From contig NZ_VIYJ01000008.1 in assembly GCF_008087085.1 (NCBI RefSeq), forward strand, positions 124,001 to 188,000: 64,000 nucleotides of DNA, in the 5' to 3' direction. The notes below the pieces were generated by a model. That model had not been told where the DNA came from. It saw only the letters and a program-made list of their open reading frames with translations, and did not search any database. The stretch comes from Nocardioides rubriscoriae. Its GTDB lineage: Bacteria; Actinomycetota; Actinomycetes; Propionibacteriales; Nocardioidaceae. Numbering within the stretch: the first letter of the stretch is position 1; each line of letters opens with the position of its first letter. Of the stretch, positions 8,888 through 16,616 are shown piece by piece. The position numbers were made by a program, and so were the translations under genes.

Positions 8888-10093
8888 GTGCCCTGCGTAG
8901 AACCGACCGGTATCGACCCGCGGGTGACCGTCGCCTGCGAGCAGATCCTCGACCGCGTCGACGAGATCGCGCGCGCGACCGCGCAGACCATCCGGCAGGA
9001 GGAGCCGCTCTACGTCGAGGTGATGAGCTACGAGGAGCTGGTCCACGCCCTGCGGCCCAACATCATCGGGCTCGTGGAGAGCGTGATGGTCAACGAGGCC
9101 AGCCTGCTGGCGGCGCCTCGACGCACCGGACGCGAGCGGGCCCAGGCGCGGGTGCCGCTGACGATGGTGCTGCACGCCTACCGCCTGACGGCGCTGCACA
9201 TCTGGGACCACCTGGTGCGGCTGTGCGGCGACGACATCGGGTCGAGCCGGGCCCTGCTCGACTCGGCGTCGGCGCTGTGGAGCACCGTCGACGTCTACTG
9301 CCAGGAGCTCGCCGCGGCCTACCGCGACGTCGAGCTCGAGCAGCTGATGCGCGACGTCCGCATCCGTGAGGCCGCGCTGGCCTCGCTGTTCAACGGCACC
9401 AGCAGCAACGGACGCGGCGTCGCCGAGGTCGCCGACGCCCTGCGGCTGCCCAAGGTGGGCCGGTTCGTCGTGGTGGCCTCCGACTCGTGGCCGGCCGAGG
9501 GCGAACGCGCGCCGGCCACCGCCGAGCGCGCCCTCGCCTCGCTCGGGGTGCGGTCGGCGTGGCGGTCGGAGGCCGATGGCGAGGTGGGCCTGGTCGTCCT
9601 CAACCGGGCCCAGCGCGCCGACCGGCTGATGGACTACCTCACCTCCCTCACCGTGGGGCGCGTCGGGATCAGCGAGACCTTCGAGGCCGTCGTCGACACC
9701 CCGCAGGCCGTCACGCAGGCGCGACTGGCGCGCGACACGGCGACGCCCGGCGAGAACGCCGTCATGCGCTACGGCGAGGCGCGCGTCGCCGCGCTGGTCG
9801 CGGGCGCCCCCGACCTCGCCATCGGCCTGGCCCACCAGGTCCTGGGTCCCGTGCTGGAGCAGAAGGCCGACGAGCGCGACCTTCTCATCTGCACGTTGCG
9901 GGCCTGGTTCGACGCCCAGGGCTCAGCCGCCGAGGCCGCGAGGCTGCTGCACTGCCACCCCAACACGGTGCGCTACCGCCTGACCAAGGTGACCCAGCTG
10001 ACCGGTCGCGACCTGCACGCGCCCGGCGACGTGGTCCACCTCTACCTCGCCCTGGAGGCCACCCGCTTGTGGTTGCCGACCGGCGGAGACTGA
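8888..10093 (+). CDS. PucR-family transcriptional regulator
   Basis: 401 residues from the GTG at 8888, chosen because GAGGAG lies six bases before it; an in-frame ATG at 8774 would add 38 unlikely residues. The C-terminus carries the PucR/CdaR-type helix-turn-helix: 'AEAARLLHCHPNTVRYRLTKV' preceded by the DLLICTLRAWFDAQG segment. The N-terminal 150 residues look like the RsbT co-antagonist-type domain often found in these proteins. Such regulators usually activate neighbouring catabolic or uptake genes on sensing a small molecule; the divergent Liv/ligase operon is the obvious target. Confidence 0.88.
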   Translation: MPCVEPTGIDPRVTVACEQILDRVDEIARATAQTIRQEEPLYVEVMSYEELVHALRPNIIGLVESVMVNEASLLAAPRRTGRERAQARVPLTMVLHAYRLTALHIWDHLVRLCGDDIGSSRALLDSASALWSTVDVYCQELAAAYRDVELEQLMRDVRIREAALASLFNGTSSNGRGVAEVADALRLPKVGRFVVVASDSWPAEGERAPATAERALASLGVRSAWRSEADGEVGLVVLNRAQRADRLMDYLTSLTVGRVGISETFEAVVDTPQAVTQARLARDTATPGENAVMRYGEARVAALVAGAPDLAIGLAHQVLGPVLEQKADERDLLICTLRAWFDAQGSAAEAARLLHCHPNTVRYRLTKVTQLTGRDLHAPGDVVHLYLALEATRLWLPTGGD

Positions 10094-10254
10094 CCCGTTG
10101 TGGGCCGGAACAACGGCGGCACGACGCGCGCGGGGCGGGCTCAGGCATTGGCGGACCGGGGTCCGGGGGTCCGGCGACCGTCGGCCGCAGCGTGACCACG
10201 CAGGACGTGGACACCTGAGACGCGACCTCTCGGCGATCCGCGACGATGCCGGGG

Positions 10255-10291
10255 AGCCGTCCCAGCCGATTTCAACGCGGCTGGGGCGGCT
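10255..10291. terminator. Strong hairpin downstream of pucR-type gene
   Basis: Arms 10255-10268 (AGCCGTCCCAGCCG) and 10278-10291 pair over 14 positions with a single T-G wobble around a 9-nt loop. There is no T-run after it. It is 160 bp beyond the regulator stop and 100 bp before the tRNA gene read toward it, so it probably ends transcription. The rest of the 10094-10386 gap shows nothing else I can support. Confidence 0.5.
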
Positions 10292-10386
10292 CACCGGGGG
10301 CGGGGCACCCGGCCCTCGCGTGACAGGCACGGCCTCGAGGCCCGGATCCTGGAGGGGAAACGGCCTGTGACCTGCGGAAACATGGG

Positions 10387-10458
10387 TGGGCGATACTGGG
10401 TTCGAACCAGTGACCTCTTCGGTGTGAACGAAGCGCGCTACCACTGCGCCAATCGCCC
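10387..10458 (-). tRNA. tRNA-Val, anticodon CAC
   Basis: Complete cloverleaf on the minus strand. The acceptor arm is GGGCGAT/ATCGCCC, the anticodon stem CTTCG/CGAAG encloses TTCACAC (anticodon CAC), and the T-arm carries GGTTCGAACCC. The 3' CCA is not encoded. A TAGAGT hexamer about 18 nt upstream (near 10476-10481) is a possible -10. Confidence 0.96.
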
Positions 10459-10595
10459 CCGTGCGGTCGCCGACTCTAGCCCATGGACGGTGCGACCTCC
10501 CACTCGGACCCCCCTCGTGCCTCGATTGCGTAACGGTCCAGAACTTTTTTCGTCGTTCGGGCAACCGAACGACCGGTCAGTGCGTCCATAGGGGT

Positions 10596-10618
10596 GGCAG
10601 GACGCTGTTCGTCCTGCC
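10596..10618. other. Perfect hairpin upstream of the SsgA-like gene
   Basis: GGCAGGACG (10596-10604) and CGTCCTGCC (10610-10618) form a nine-pair stem with a CTGTT loop, 39 bp before the start codon. A second small hairpin with a GCAA tetraloop sits at 10554-10571. Either may end antisense or upstream transcription, or form part of the leader; function is unknown. Confidence 0.4.
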
Positions 10619-10656
10619 GCACGGTCGTATTGGTCTCGGACAAGGGAACCTCCCCC

Positions 10657-11070
10657 ATGCCTCAACCGCTTGCTCCCGCGGTCACCGCCGACATCGCCCT
10701 GCACTGCGATGACGAGCTCGGACGCCCCATGGCGTTCATCGCCACGTTCTCCTACGACGCGGGCGACCCGTACGCCGTTCAGGTCACCTTCCACGTGCCC
10801 GCGGGCGACGTGCCCTGGGTGGTGGCCCGCAGCCTGCTGACCCGCGGCCTGGGCGAGCCCGCCGGCGACGGCGACATCCGGCTGCGCCCGGGCCTCGACG
10901 AGGACGGCCGCGCGGTCGTCCGGATGGACTTCCACTCCCCCGAGGGACGGCTGGCGGTGGAGGTCCGCAGCGCCGACCTCCTGTGGTTCCTGGGCCGCAC
11001 CTGGCTCTCGGTCCGCCCCGGCGAGGAGTCCGTCGACGTCGACGACCTCCTGACCGGGCTGCTCGCCTGA
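10657..11070 (+). CDS. SsgA-like sporulation/cell-division regulator
   Basis: 137 residues of the SsgA/SALP family, which is confined to actinomycetes. In sporulating species these proteins position septa or the peptidoglycan machinery; in non-sporulating relatives the role is not settled. Visible family features: 'DPYAVQVTFHV', 'VPWVVARSLLTRGL' and 'LLWFLGRTWLSVRPGEES'. Start chosen at the ATG preceded by AAGGGA. It stands alone, convergent with the next gene. Confidence 0.9.
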   Translation: MPQPLAPAVTADIALHCDDELGRPMAFIATFSYDAGDPYAVQVTFHVPAGDVPWVVARSLLTRGLGEPAGDGDIRLRPGLDEDGRAVVRMDFHSPEGRLAVEVRSADLLWFLGRTWLSVRPGEESVDVDDLLTGLLA

Positions 11071-11097
11071 TCCCCGCCCGCCCCTCGCCCGACCCCC

Positions 11098-11916
11098 TTA
11101 GGAGCCGAGCAGCTCCGGTTCGCGGGCCCGCCACGCCTCGGCGGCGGCGAGGGTCACCGGGCCGACCTCGAGCGACCGGTTTCCCCAGCGCACCACCGGC
11201 TGGACGTCGCGCGTCGTCGACACCAGGAAGACCTCGTCGGCCCCCTCGGCGACCGCGATGGGCTCGTCGACCTCGACCCCGCCGAACCAGTCGAGCAGCA
11301 GCGCGCGGGTGACCCCGGCCAGGCAGCCACTGGCCAGCGTGGGCGTGCGCAGCTCGCCGTCGGCGACGTAGAAGACGTTGGAGCCGGTGCCCTCGCACAG
11401 GTGGCCGGCCAGGTTGGCGAAGATCGCCTCGGTCGCCCCGAGCCGCTGGGCCTCGGCCAGCGCGACCACGTTCTCGGCGTACGACGTGGTCTTGAGCCCG
11501 GCGAGCGCGCCGCGCTCGTTGCGCGGCCACGGCACCGTGACGACGCTCGTGGTCGGCTCCTGCGCCGACATGGGCGCCGCGACCACCACGACCGTCATCG
11601 GGTGGTCCCCACGCCCGGAGCCCAACGGGGCGGGACCTCCGGTCAGCGTGATCCGGATGCGCCCCAGGGGCAGCTCCTGCCCCTCCAGCACGGCGGCGAC
11701 CCCGGCGCGCACGTGCGCCTGGTCGACCTGGCCCAGTCCGAGCCCGGCCGCCGAGCGCGCCAGCCGCGCCAGGTGCAGCCCCAGCGCGAACGGCCGGCCG
11801 TCGACGACCTTGATCGCCTCGAACACCCCGTCGCCGACGGTCAGGCCGTGGTCGACCACGCTCACCGCGGGTTCCGTCGGGTCGTCCAGCAGGGCTCCGT
11901 CGATCCAGGCGCGCAT
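11098..11916 (-). CDS. Class IV PLP enzyme, aminodeoxychorismate lyase-like
   Basis: 272 residues of the fold-type IV family (branched-chain aminotransferase, D-amino acid aminotransferase, 4-amino-4-deoxychorismate lyase). The PLP lysine is in GLKTTSYAENV and the phosphate/substrate loop in 'CEGTGSNVFYV'. The KTTSYAENV...CEGTGSNVF pair is what actinobacterial proteins annotated as aminodeoxychorismate lyase (folate pathway) show, so that is my first choice. No folate genes are nearby to confirm it. The frame extends upstream into the tRNA promoter; ATG 11916 fits the family start. Confidence 0.82.
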   Translation of the reverse strand: MRAWIDGALLDDPTEPAVSVVDHGLTVGDGVFEAIKVVDGRPFALGLHLARLARSAAGLGLGQVDQAHVRAGVAAVLEGQELPLGRIRITLTGGPAPLGSGRGDHPMTVVVVAAPMSAQEPTTSVVTVPWPRNERGALAGLKTTSYAENVVALAEAQRLGATEAIFANLAGHLCEGTGSNVFYVADGELRTPTLASGCLAGVTRALLLDWFGGVEVDEPIAVAEGADEVFLVSTTRDVQPVVRWGNRSLEVGPVTLAAAEAWRAREPELLGS

Positions 11917-11983
11917 GGGCGTCACTGTAGGTCCGGCTGACTGATCCGAGCGACGTGACGACACGGCGACGGGGATACCGGTT

Positions 11984-12012
11984 TTGGTCGACCCGGGGGC
12001 ATCGGGTACGGT
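11984..12012 (+). promoter_or_regulatory. Promoter of the tRNA Gly-Cys-Val cluster
   Basis: TTGGTC at 11984-11989 and TACGGT at 12007-12012 are separated by exactly 17 bp, matching a housekeeping sigma promoter. The start would be about 45 bp before tRNA-Gly. No competing signal is closer. Confidence 0.6.
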
Positions 12013-12064
12013 TCTCACGCACTCAAGGACGGCCAACGCAAGGGCGGCCGACACCGGGTTGCAG

Positions 12065-12137
12065 GCGGACATAGCTCAGTTGGTAGAGCGCAACCTTGCC
12101 AAGGTTGAGGTCGCGAGTTCGAGTCTCGTTGTCCGCT
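12065..12137 (+). tRNA. tRNA-Gly, anticodon GCC
   Basis: Cloverleaf complete: acceptor GCGGACA/TGTCCGC, anticodon stem CAACC/GGTTG around TTGCCAA, T-arm with GTTCGAGTC. CCA is not encoded. First of three tRNA genes that appear to be co-transcribed. Confidence 0.97.
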
Positions 12138-12178
12138 CGGAGAGGTCAGTGTCCCGGCCCGACCTCCAACCAGAACAC

Positions 12179-12249
12179 GGTGGGTTGGCCGAGAGGCGAG
12201 GCAACGGACTGCAAATCCGTGTACACGGGTTCAAATCCCGTACCCACCT
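12179..12249 (+). tRNA. tRNA-Cys, anticodon GCA
   Basis: Acceptor GGTGGGT/ACCCACC, anticodon stem ACGGA/TCCGT around CTGCAAA, T-arm with GTTCAAATC. CCA is not encoded. It lies 41 bp after tRNA-Gly. Confidence 0.97.
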
Positions 12250-12278
12250 CCACACGACAACTCAACAAGCTCCACCAC

Positions 12279-12353
12279 GGACGATTGGCGCAGTGGTAGC
12301 GCGCTTCCTTGACACGGAAGAGGTCACTGGTTCAAACCCAGTATCGTCCACCA
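12279..12353 (+). tRNA. tRNA-Val, anticodon GAC, with encoded CCA
   Basis: Acceptor GGACGAT/ATCGTCC, anticodon stem CTTCC/GGAAG around TTGACAC, T-arm GTTCAAACC. After discriminator A12350 the bases CCA follow directly, unlike in the other three tRNA genes of the window. Its body is nearly identical to tRNA-Val(CAC) at 10387-10458. Confidence 0.97.
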
Positions 12354-12360
12354 GCACACC

Positions 12361-12396
12361 GAACCCGCTCAGACCAGTACCGGTCCGAGCGGGTTC
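12361..12396. terminator. Terminator after tRNA cluster
   Basis: GAACCCGCTC (12361-12370) and GAGCGGGTTC (12387-12396) pair perfectly over ten bases with a 16-nt loop that has a small internal pairing. It lies eight bases after tRNA-Val and before the convergent allophanate hydrolase gene, so it may serve both directions. Confidence 0.8.
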
Positions 12397-12412
12397 TGTC
12401 GTAGGTGGCCGG

Positions 12413-14005
12413 TCAGCGGGCCAGCCAGGCCCGCCACCCGCCGTACGACGTGATGTCGCGCTCGGCGTCGACGCCGTCGGCGGTGCACAGGAAGCCGAGC
12501 ACGGTCGAGCCGTCGGCGAGCTCGACGGGACCGACCCCCAGCGGTGGCGCAATGGTGCGCAGGAAGCCGGCCAGGGCGGCCTCGGGCAGCGACCAGACCT
12601 CCACCTCGAGCCCGGCGCCGGGACCGGGTGCACCGCCGGGGACCCGGGTCACGCCGGGGCGCGGGAGCGGGCCGTCGACGACGTACATCCGGTAGTCGGC
12701 GGCGAGCCGGGTGGTGCTCACCAGTTCGCCGCCACGGGCCACGAGGTCGGCGTTGAGCGGCTGGCCGGTCAGGTGGGCGCCGGCGACGGCCAGGTCGACG
12801 CGGGCTGTGGTCACCGGCCGCTGGGGCTCGCCGGTCCAGGTCGCCGCGAGGTCGAGGACGAGCCGGTCGCCCCCGGCGGGGGCCAGCAGCTGCACCCCGA
12901 ACGGCAGCCCGTCGGTGCGCGACGGGCCCGGGAACGCCACGGCGCAGAGGTCGAGCAGGTTGGTCATGTTGGTGAAGCGACCCAGCTGCGAATTGGCACC
13001 GACGGGGTCGGCGGCGACGTCGGCGAGCGTGGGGTGGGTCGGGGTCACCGGCAGCAGCAGGGCGTGGGCCTGCGCCCAGGTCGCCTGGGTCAGCCGGTCG
13101 AGCCCGGCAAGGCGGTACTGGCCGGCGAAGGCGTCCTCGGCGCTGAGCACCGGTGCGTCGGCGACGACGGCGCGCACCGTCGGGTCGACGGCTGGGTCGT
13201 CGTCGAGCACGGCACCGAACGCCCATCGACGCTCGGCGACCCACGGCCCGCCGTAGAGCAGGGCGGCCGCCTCCAGGAACGGCGCGACGTCGACCTCGAC
13301 GACGTCGTAGAGGTCGCGGGCGCGCACGAGCGACGCCTGCCAGGCCACCTCGTGCCACGGGTCGAGGCCCAGGTCGCCGGCCGGGACGGCCACGACGGGA
13401 CGCGACGGGGTGGATCGCTGCTCGACGACCCGGCTGTAGGGGTCGGCGTCGTCGTAGGCCCCGATCACGCCGAGGACGTCGCGCGCCAGGCCCACGGTGC
13501 GGGTGAAGACCGTGACGCAGTCCAGCGAGCGGCAGGCGGGCACGACGCCCGTGGTCGACACCAGGCCGCGGCTCGGCTTGAGCCCGACGATCGCGTTGAA
13601 CGCCGCCGGCACCCGTCCGCTGCCGGCGGTGTCGGTGCCCAGGGCGAGGTCGACCTCGCCGGAGGCGACGGCCACCGCGCTGCCCGAGCTCGACCCGCCG
13701 CTCACGTGGTCGGCGGACAGGACCGAGTGGCAGGCGCCGTACGGCGACCGGGTGCCGACCAGGCCGGTGGCGTACTGGTCGAGGTTGGTCTTGCCGGCCG
13801 GCACCGCCCCGGCCCCCAGCAGCAGCCCGACGACGGTGGCTGACGCGGTGGCCGGCGTCGTACGACGGGGGTCGGCGGCGGTCGTCGGCACCCCGGCCAG
13901 GTCGATGTTGTCCTTGGCGGCGAAGGTCAGCCCCGACAGCGGCCCCTCCCCCACGGCGTACGACGCGGACTGCTCCGGGGTCAGCCGGGTGATCCAGACG
14001 GTCAC
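12413..14005 (-). CDS. atzF: Allophanate hydrolase
   Basis: 530 residues. Splits allophanate into two ammonium and two CO2, the last step of urea-carboxylase or guanidine-carboxylase pathways. Amidase-signature triad: lysine in FAAKDNID (about 32), serine in GGSSSGSAVAV (about 105), nucleophilic serine in TDTAGSGRVPAAF (about 130). After about residue 420 comes the C-terminal domain with YRMYVVDGPLPRPG, which is diagnostic for allophanate hydrolase against other amidases. Start is GTG, overlapping the previous stop (GTGA). Last gene of the riboswitch-controlled guanidine operon. Confidence 0.95.
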   Translation of the reverse strand: MTVWITRLTPEQSASYAVGEGPLSGLTFAAKDNIDLAGVPTTAADPRRTTPATASATVVGLLLGAGAVPAGKTNLDQYATGLVGTRSPYGACHSVLSADHVSGGSSSGSAVAVASGEVDLALGTDTAGSGRVPAAFNAIVGLKPSRGLVSTTGVVPACRSLDCVTVFTRTVGLARDVLGVIGAYDDADPYSRVVEQRSTPSRPVVAVPAGDLGLDPWHEVAWQASLVRARDLYDVVEVDVAPFLEAAALLYGGPWVAERRWAFGAVLDDDPAVDPTVRAVVADAPVLSAEDAFAGQYRLAGLDRLTQATWAQAHALLLPVTPTHPTLADVAADPVGANSQLGRFTNMTNLLDLCAVAFPGPSRTDGLPFGVQLLAPAGGDRLVLDLAATWTGEPQRPVTTARVDLAVAGAHLTGQPLNADLVARGGELVSTTRLAADYRMYVVDGPLPRPGVTRVPGGAPGPGAGLEVEVWSLPEAALAGFLRTIAPPLGVGPVELADGSTVLGFLCTADGVDAERDITSYGGWRAWLAR

Positions 14006-15984
14006 GAGACCCACCTCCTGCGCTCGGCGTCGAAGGCCGCGCGCCGGTGGGAGCGGATCCGGGTGATCTCGTCTCCGGACTCGGCCGCGATCGCGGCGAC
14101 CTCCGACATCGAGAACGTCGCCGGGCGCGTCACCAGGTCGGCCCGGTCGGCCTCGACATCGGCGCGCAGGTCGGCGAGCTCCTCGGCGCTGACCGCGGCG
14201 AAGCGCAGCCGGTCGAACTGGCGCAGCAACCAGGGCTGCTCGTCGCGCGCTCCCCCGAGCCGCCACACCGGCACCGTGCGCCCGACGAGCTGGTAGCCGC
14301 CGGGCCCCTCCATGCCGTAGACGCACAGGTAGATGCCGCCGATGCCGACGGCGTTCTGCGGGGTCCAGGTGCGCGCCGGGTTGTACTTGGTGGTGACCAG
14401 CCGGTCGCGCGGGTCGATCGGCACGGCCACCGGGGCGCCGAGGTAGACGTCGCCCAGCCCCACCACGAGGTACGTCGCCCGGGCCACGACGTCGAAGACC
14501 TCGTCGCGCTCAGCGAGGTCGTTGACCCGACGGATGAACTCCACGTTGTCAGGACACCACGGCGCGTCGGGTCGCACCGAGGCGGCGTAGCGGCGCATCG
14601 CCTCGTGGGCCTCGGGGTGGTCGAACGCGATCGGGAGCGTCACCTCGCGCACCGGCAGCACGACGGTCGCCGGGTCGTCGAGGCCAGGCACCAGGTCGCG
14701 CAGGTGCGCCGCCAGCTGCTCGAGCCCGAGCACCTCGGGGTCGACGGCGACCAGGAGCGACCGCACGCCCTCGACGAGCTCGGTGACGCCGGCGGGCCGG
14801 TGGGCCCGCAGCGCCTGCGCCAGCAGGTGCACCCAGACCCGCACCCGCAGGTCCAGCTCGGGGTGTCCGGCCTCGACCAGCAGGTGCCGGTCACCGGAGC
14901 GGGTGATGGTGAAGGCGGGCGCCGTGCCGGACTCCTCGCCCACGACCAGGCGGGGCGCGTCGTGCGACGGCGCGGCCGGCCGCGGGCGCGGCCGGGACGC
15001 GCCGGCGGGGGCCGGGAGCAAGGTCGTGAGCAGCACGCGCCGCTCCTCGGCGGCCACGGCGGCCTCCGCCGGCGTGACCGGCTGCAGGCGCACGGTGTCG
15101 CCCGGGCGCAGCTGCCCGAGCATCCACAGGTCGGCCCCGACCACCACCGCCGGGACGACGAACCCACCCAGCGACGGGCCGTCCTTGCCGACGATCACCG
15201 GGGTGTCACCCGACAGCATGATGCCGCCCACGGGGTAGGCCGAGTCGTGCAGGTTGGACGGGTGCAGGCCCGCCTCGCCGCCGTCCTCGCGCGACCACGA
15301 CGGCAACGGCCCCACCAGCCGGACCCCGGTGCGGTCGGCGCGGTGGTCGACGCTCCAACGGGTGGCGAACAGCTCCGCCACGCCCTCGGGCGTGAGGTAG
15401 TCCGGCGCGCCGTGCGGGCCCGCGATCACCCGCAGCGTCCAGTCGTGGGTCAGCGCCGGCAGCACGTCGGCGACCTCGACCGGTGCGGCGAGGTCGTGCG
15501 TGGAGCCCAGGGGAACGACGTCGCCCGCGGTCAGCGGGCGCCCCTCGTGGCCGCCGAACCCCCCGAGGATGAACGTGGCGCGGCTGCCCAGCACCCGCGG
15601 CACCGCCAGGCCGCCCCGCACCGCGACGTAGCCGCGCATGCCGGGCCCGTCGATCGGGCCCACGTCGAGCACCTGGCCCGCGCGCAGGCGACGTACGCGG
15701 CCCGGGGGCAGGGGGTGGCCGTCGATGGTGGCCGCGTGGGCGCCGCCGCCGACGCAGACCAGCCGGTCCTCGTCGAGGCTCAGCACCGGGCCGCGCACCA
15801 CGCACTCCAGCCCGGCGGCGAGGTGGCCGTTGCCGACGGCAGTACTGACCAGGCCGAAGCTCAGCTCGTCGAAGGCACCGGAGGGCGGCACCCCGACGTC
15901 CCAGTGACCCGTGCGGCCCTCGGCGTCCTGCACGGTCGTCTGCACGCCCGGGTCGAGGACCGTCAGCCGTGCCGTGGCGGCCAT
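14002..15984 (-). CDS. Carboxyltransferase part (AHS2-AHS1) of a guanidine/urea carboxylase
   Basis: 660 residues. The first half (about 1-315) is an AHS2/PxpC-like domain ('LDPGVQTTVQDAEGRTG', 'VPPSGAFDELSFGL'); the second (about 365-640) is an AHS1/PxpB-like domain ('PWCPDNVEFIRRVNDL', 'GGYQLVGRTVPVW'). This order is that of the C-terminal half of urea carboxylase. Full-length urea or guanidine carboxylases are about 1200 residues, with an N-terminal biotin carboxylase and a C-terminal biotin-carrier domain. Both are absent: the protein starts directly in AHS2 and stops at 'FDAERRRWVS'. It shares TGATG with the DUF1989 gene upstream and GTGA with atzF. In the operon context I take it as the carboxyltransferase acting on guanidine; a fused oxoprolinase subunit is the alternative. 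Confidence 0.85.
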   Translation of the reverse strand: MAATARLTVLDPGVQTTVQDAEGRTGHWDVGVPPSGAFDELSFGLVSTAVGNGHLAAGLECVVRGPVLSLDEDRLVCVGGGAHAATIDGHPLPPGRVRRLRAGQVLDVGPIDGPGMRGYVAVRGGLAVPRVLGSRATFILGGFGGHEGRPLTAGDVVPLGSTHDLAAPVEVADVLPALTHDWTLRVIAGPHGAPDYLTPEGVAELFATRWSVDHRADRTGVRLVGPLPSWSREDGGEAGLHPSNLHDSAYPVGGIMLSGDTPVIVGKDGPSLGGFVVPAVVVGADLWMLGQLRPGDTVRLQPVTPAEAAVAAEERRVLLTTLLPAPAGASRPRPRPAAPSHDAPRLVVGEESGTAPAFTITRSGDRHLLVEAGHPELDLRVRVWVHLLAQALRAHRPAGVTELVEGVRSLLVAVDPEVLGLEQLAAHLRDLVPGLDDPATVVLPVREVTLPIAFDHPEAHEAMRRYAASVRPDAPWCPDNVEFIRRVNDLAERDEVFDVVARATYLVVGLGDVYLGAPVAVPIDPRDRLVTTKYNPARTWTPQNAVGIGGIYLCVYGMEGPGGYQLVGRTVPVWRLGGARDEQPWLLRQFDRLRFAAVSAEELADLRADVEADRADLVTRPATFSMSEVAAIAAESGDEITRIRSHRRAAFDAERRRWVS

Positions 15985-16616
15985 CAGGTCCACCAGCCCA
16001 GCAGCCGCACCGGCGTGGGGTCCCAGCCGTTGCACGGGTTGTTGAGCTGAGGGCAGTTGGACAGCAGGACCAGGAGGTCGCGGCTGGCGGTCAGCTCGAC
16101 GTGCTTGCCGGGCGCCGACAGCCCGTCCTCGAAGTGCAGGTCGCCCGCGGAGGTCACCGGCACGTTCATGAAGAAGTTGATGTTGTGCCCGAGCTCGCGC
16201 GCACCGATGCCGGCCGGAGCGCCGTAGGCCAGGAAGGTCTGCCGGCAGGCGTGCTGGTGGCGGGTGTGCTCGCCGTAGCGCACGACGTTGCTCTCCTGCG
16301 CGCAGGCGCCGCCGAGGGTGTCGTGGCGGCCGACGGTGTCGTCGGTGATGACGGCGAGCTCGTCGAGCCGCGTCGAGAGCAGCCGCGAGCCGGTGGTGAG
16401 GAACACCGCCGCCTGCTCGCGGACGGTGTCGAGGGCGGAGTAGCGGTTGCGCACGTCGGCGGCGTCGTAGAGCAGCGTGTCAGCGGCCTGGTTGCCGTGC
16501 AGGTCGACGATGCGCAGCCGGCCACCCCGGGGCACCGCGACCAGGGCGCCGTCGCCGGCCTCGACCAGGAGGTCGAGGTCGGAGCCGGTGACGGTCTCGT
16601 GGGTCGTGGCCGTCAT
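15984..16616 (-). CDS. DUF1989 protein UAAP2, putative carboxyguanidine deiminase subunit
   Basis: 210 residues. Urea-amidolyase-associated family; in characterised guanidine operons a pair of DUF1989 proteins forms the carboxyguanidine deiminase, which turns carboxyguanidine into allophanate and ammonia. Visible: 'GRLRIVDLHGNQAADTLLY', 'GGACAQESNVVRYG', 'GHNINFFMNVPV', and the cysteine motif NCPQLNNPCNG near the end, expected at the metal or active site. The ATG overlaps the UAAP1 stop by four bases and its stop overlaps the carboxyltransferase start by one. Confidence 0.9.
   Translation of the reverse strand: MTATTHETVTGSDLDLLVEAGDGALVAVPRGGRLRIVDLHGNQAADTLLYDAADVRNRYSALDTVREQAAVFLTTGSRLLSTRLDELAVITDDTVGRHDTLGGACAQESNVVRYGEHTRHQHACRQTFLAYGAPAGIGARELGHNINFFMNVPVTSAGDLHFEDGLSAPGKHVELTASRDLLVLLSNCPQLNNPCNGWDPTPVRLLGWWT

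Noticed and set aside
10098..10370. 90-codon frame between pucR-type gene and tRNA-Val
   Set aside because: Arg/Gly-rich, no ribosome site, spans a strong hairpin.
12065..12353. Integration site of a mobile element at the tRNA cluster
   Set aside because: No integrase and no direct repeat of a tRNA 3' end was seen in the flanks; flanking genes are ordinary operons.
13961..14326. N-terminal extension of allophanate hydrolase
   Set aside because: The longer frame overlaps the carboxyltransferase gene by over 300 bp with low-complexity residues; the GTG at 14005 gives the normal family start.
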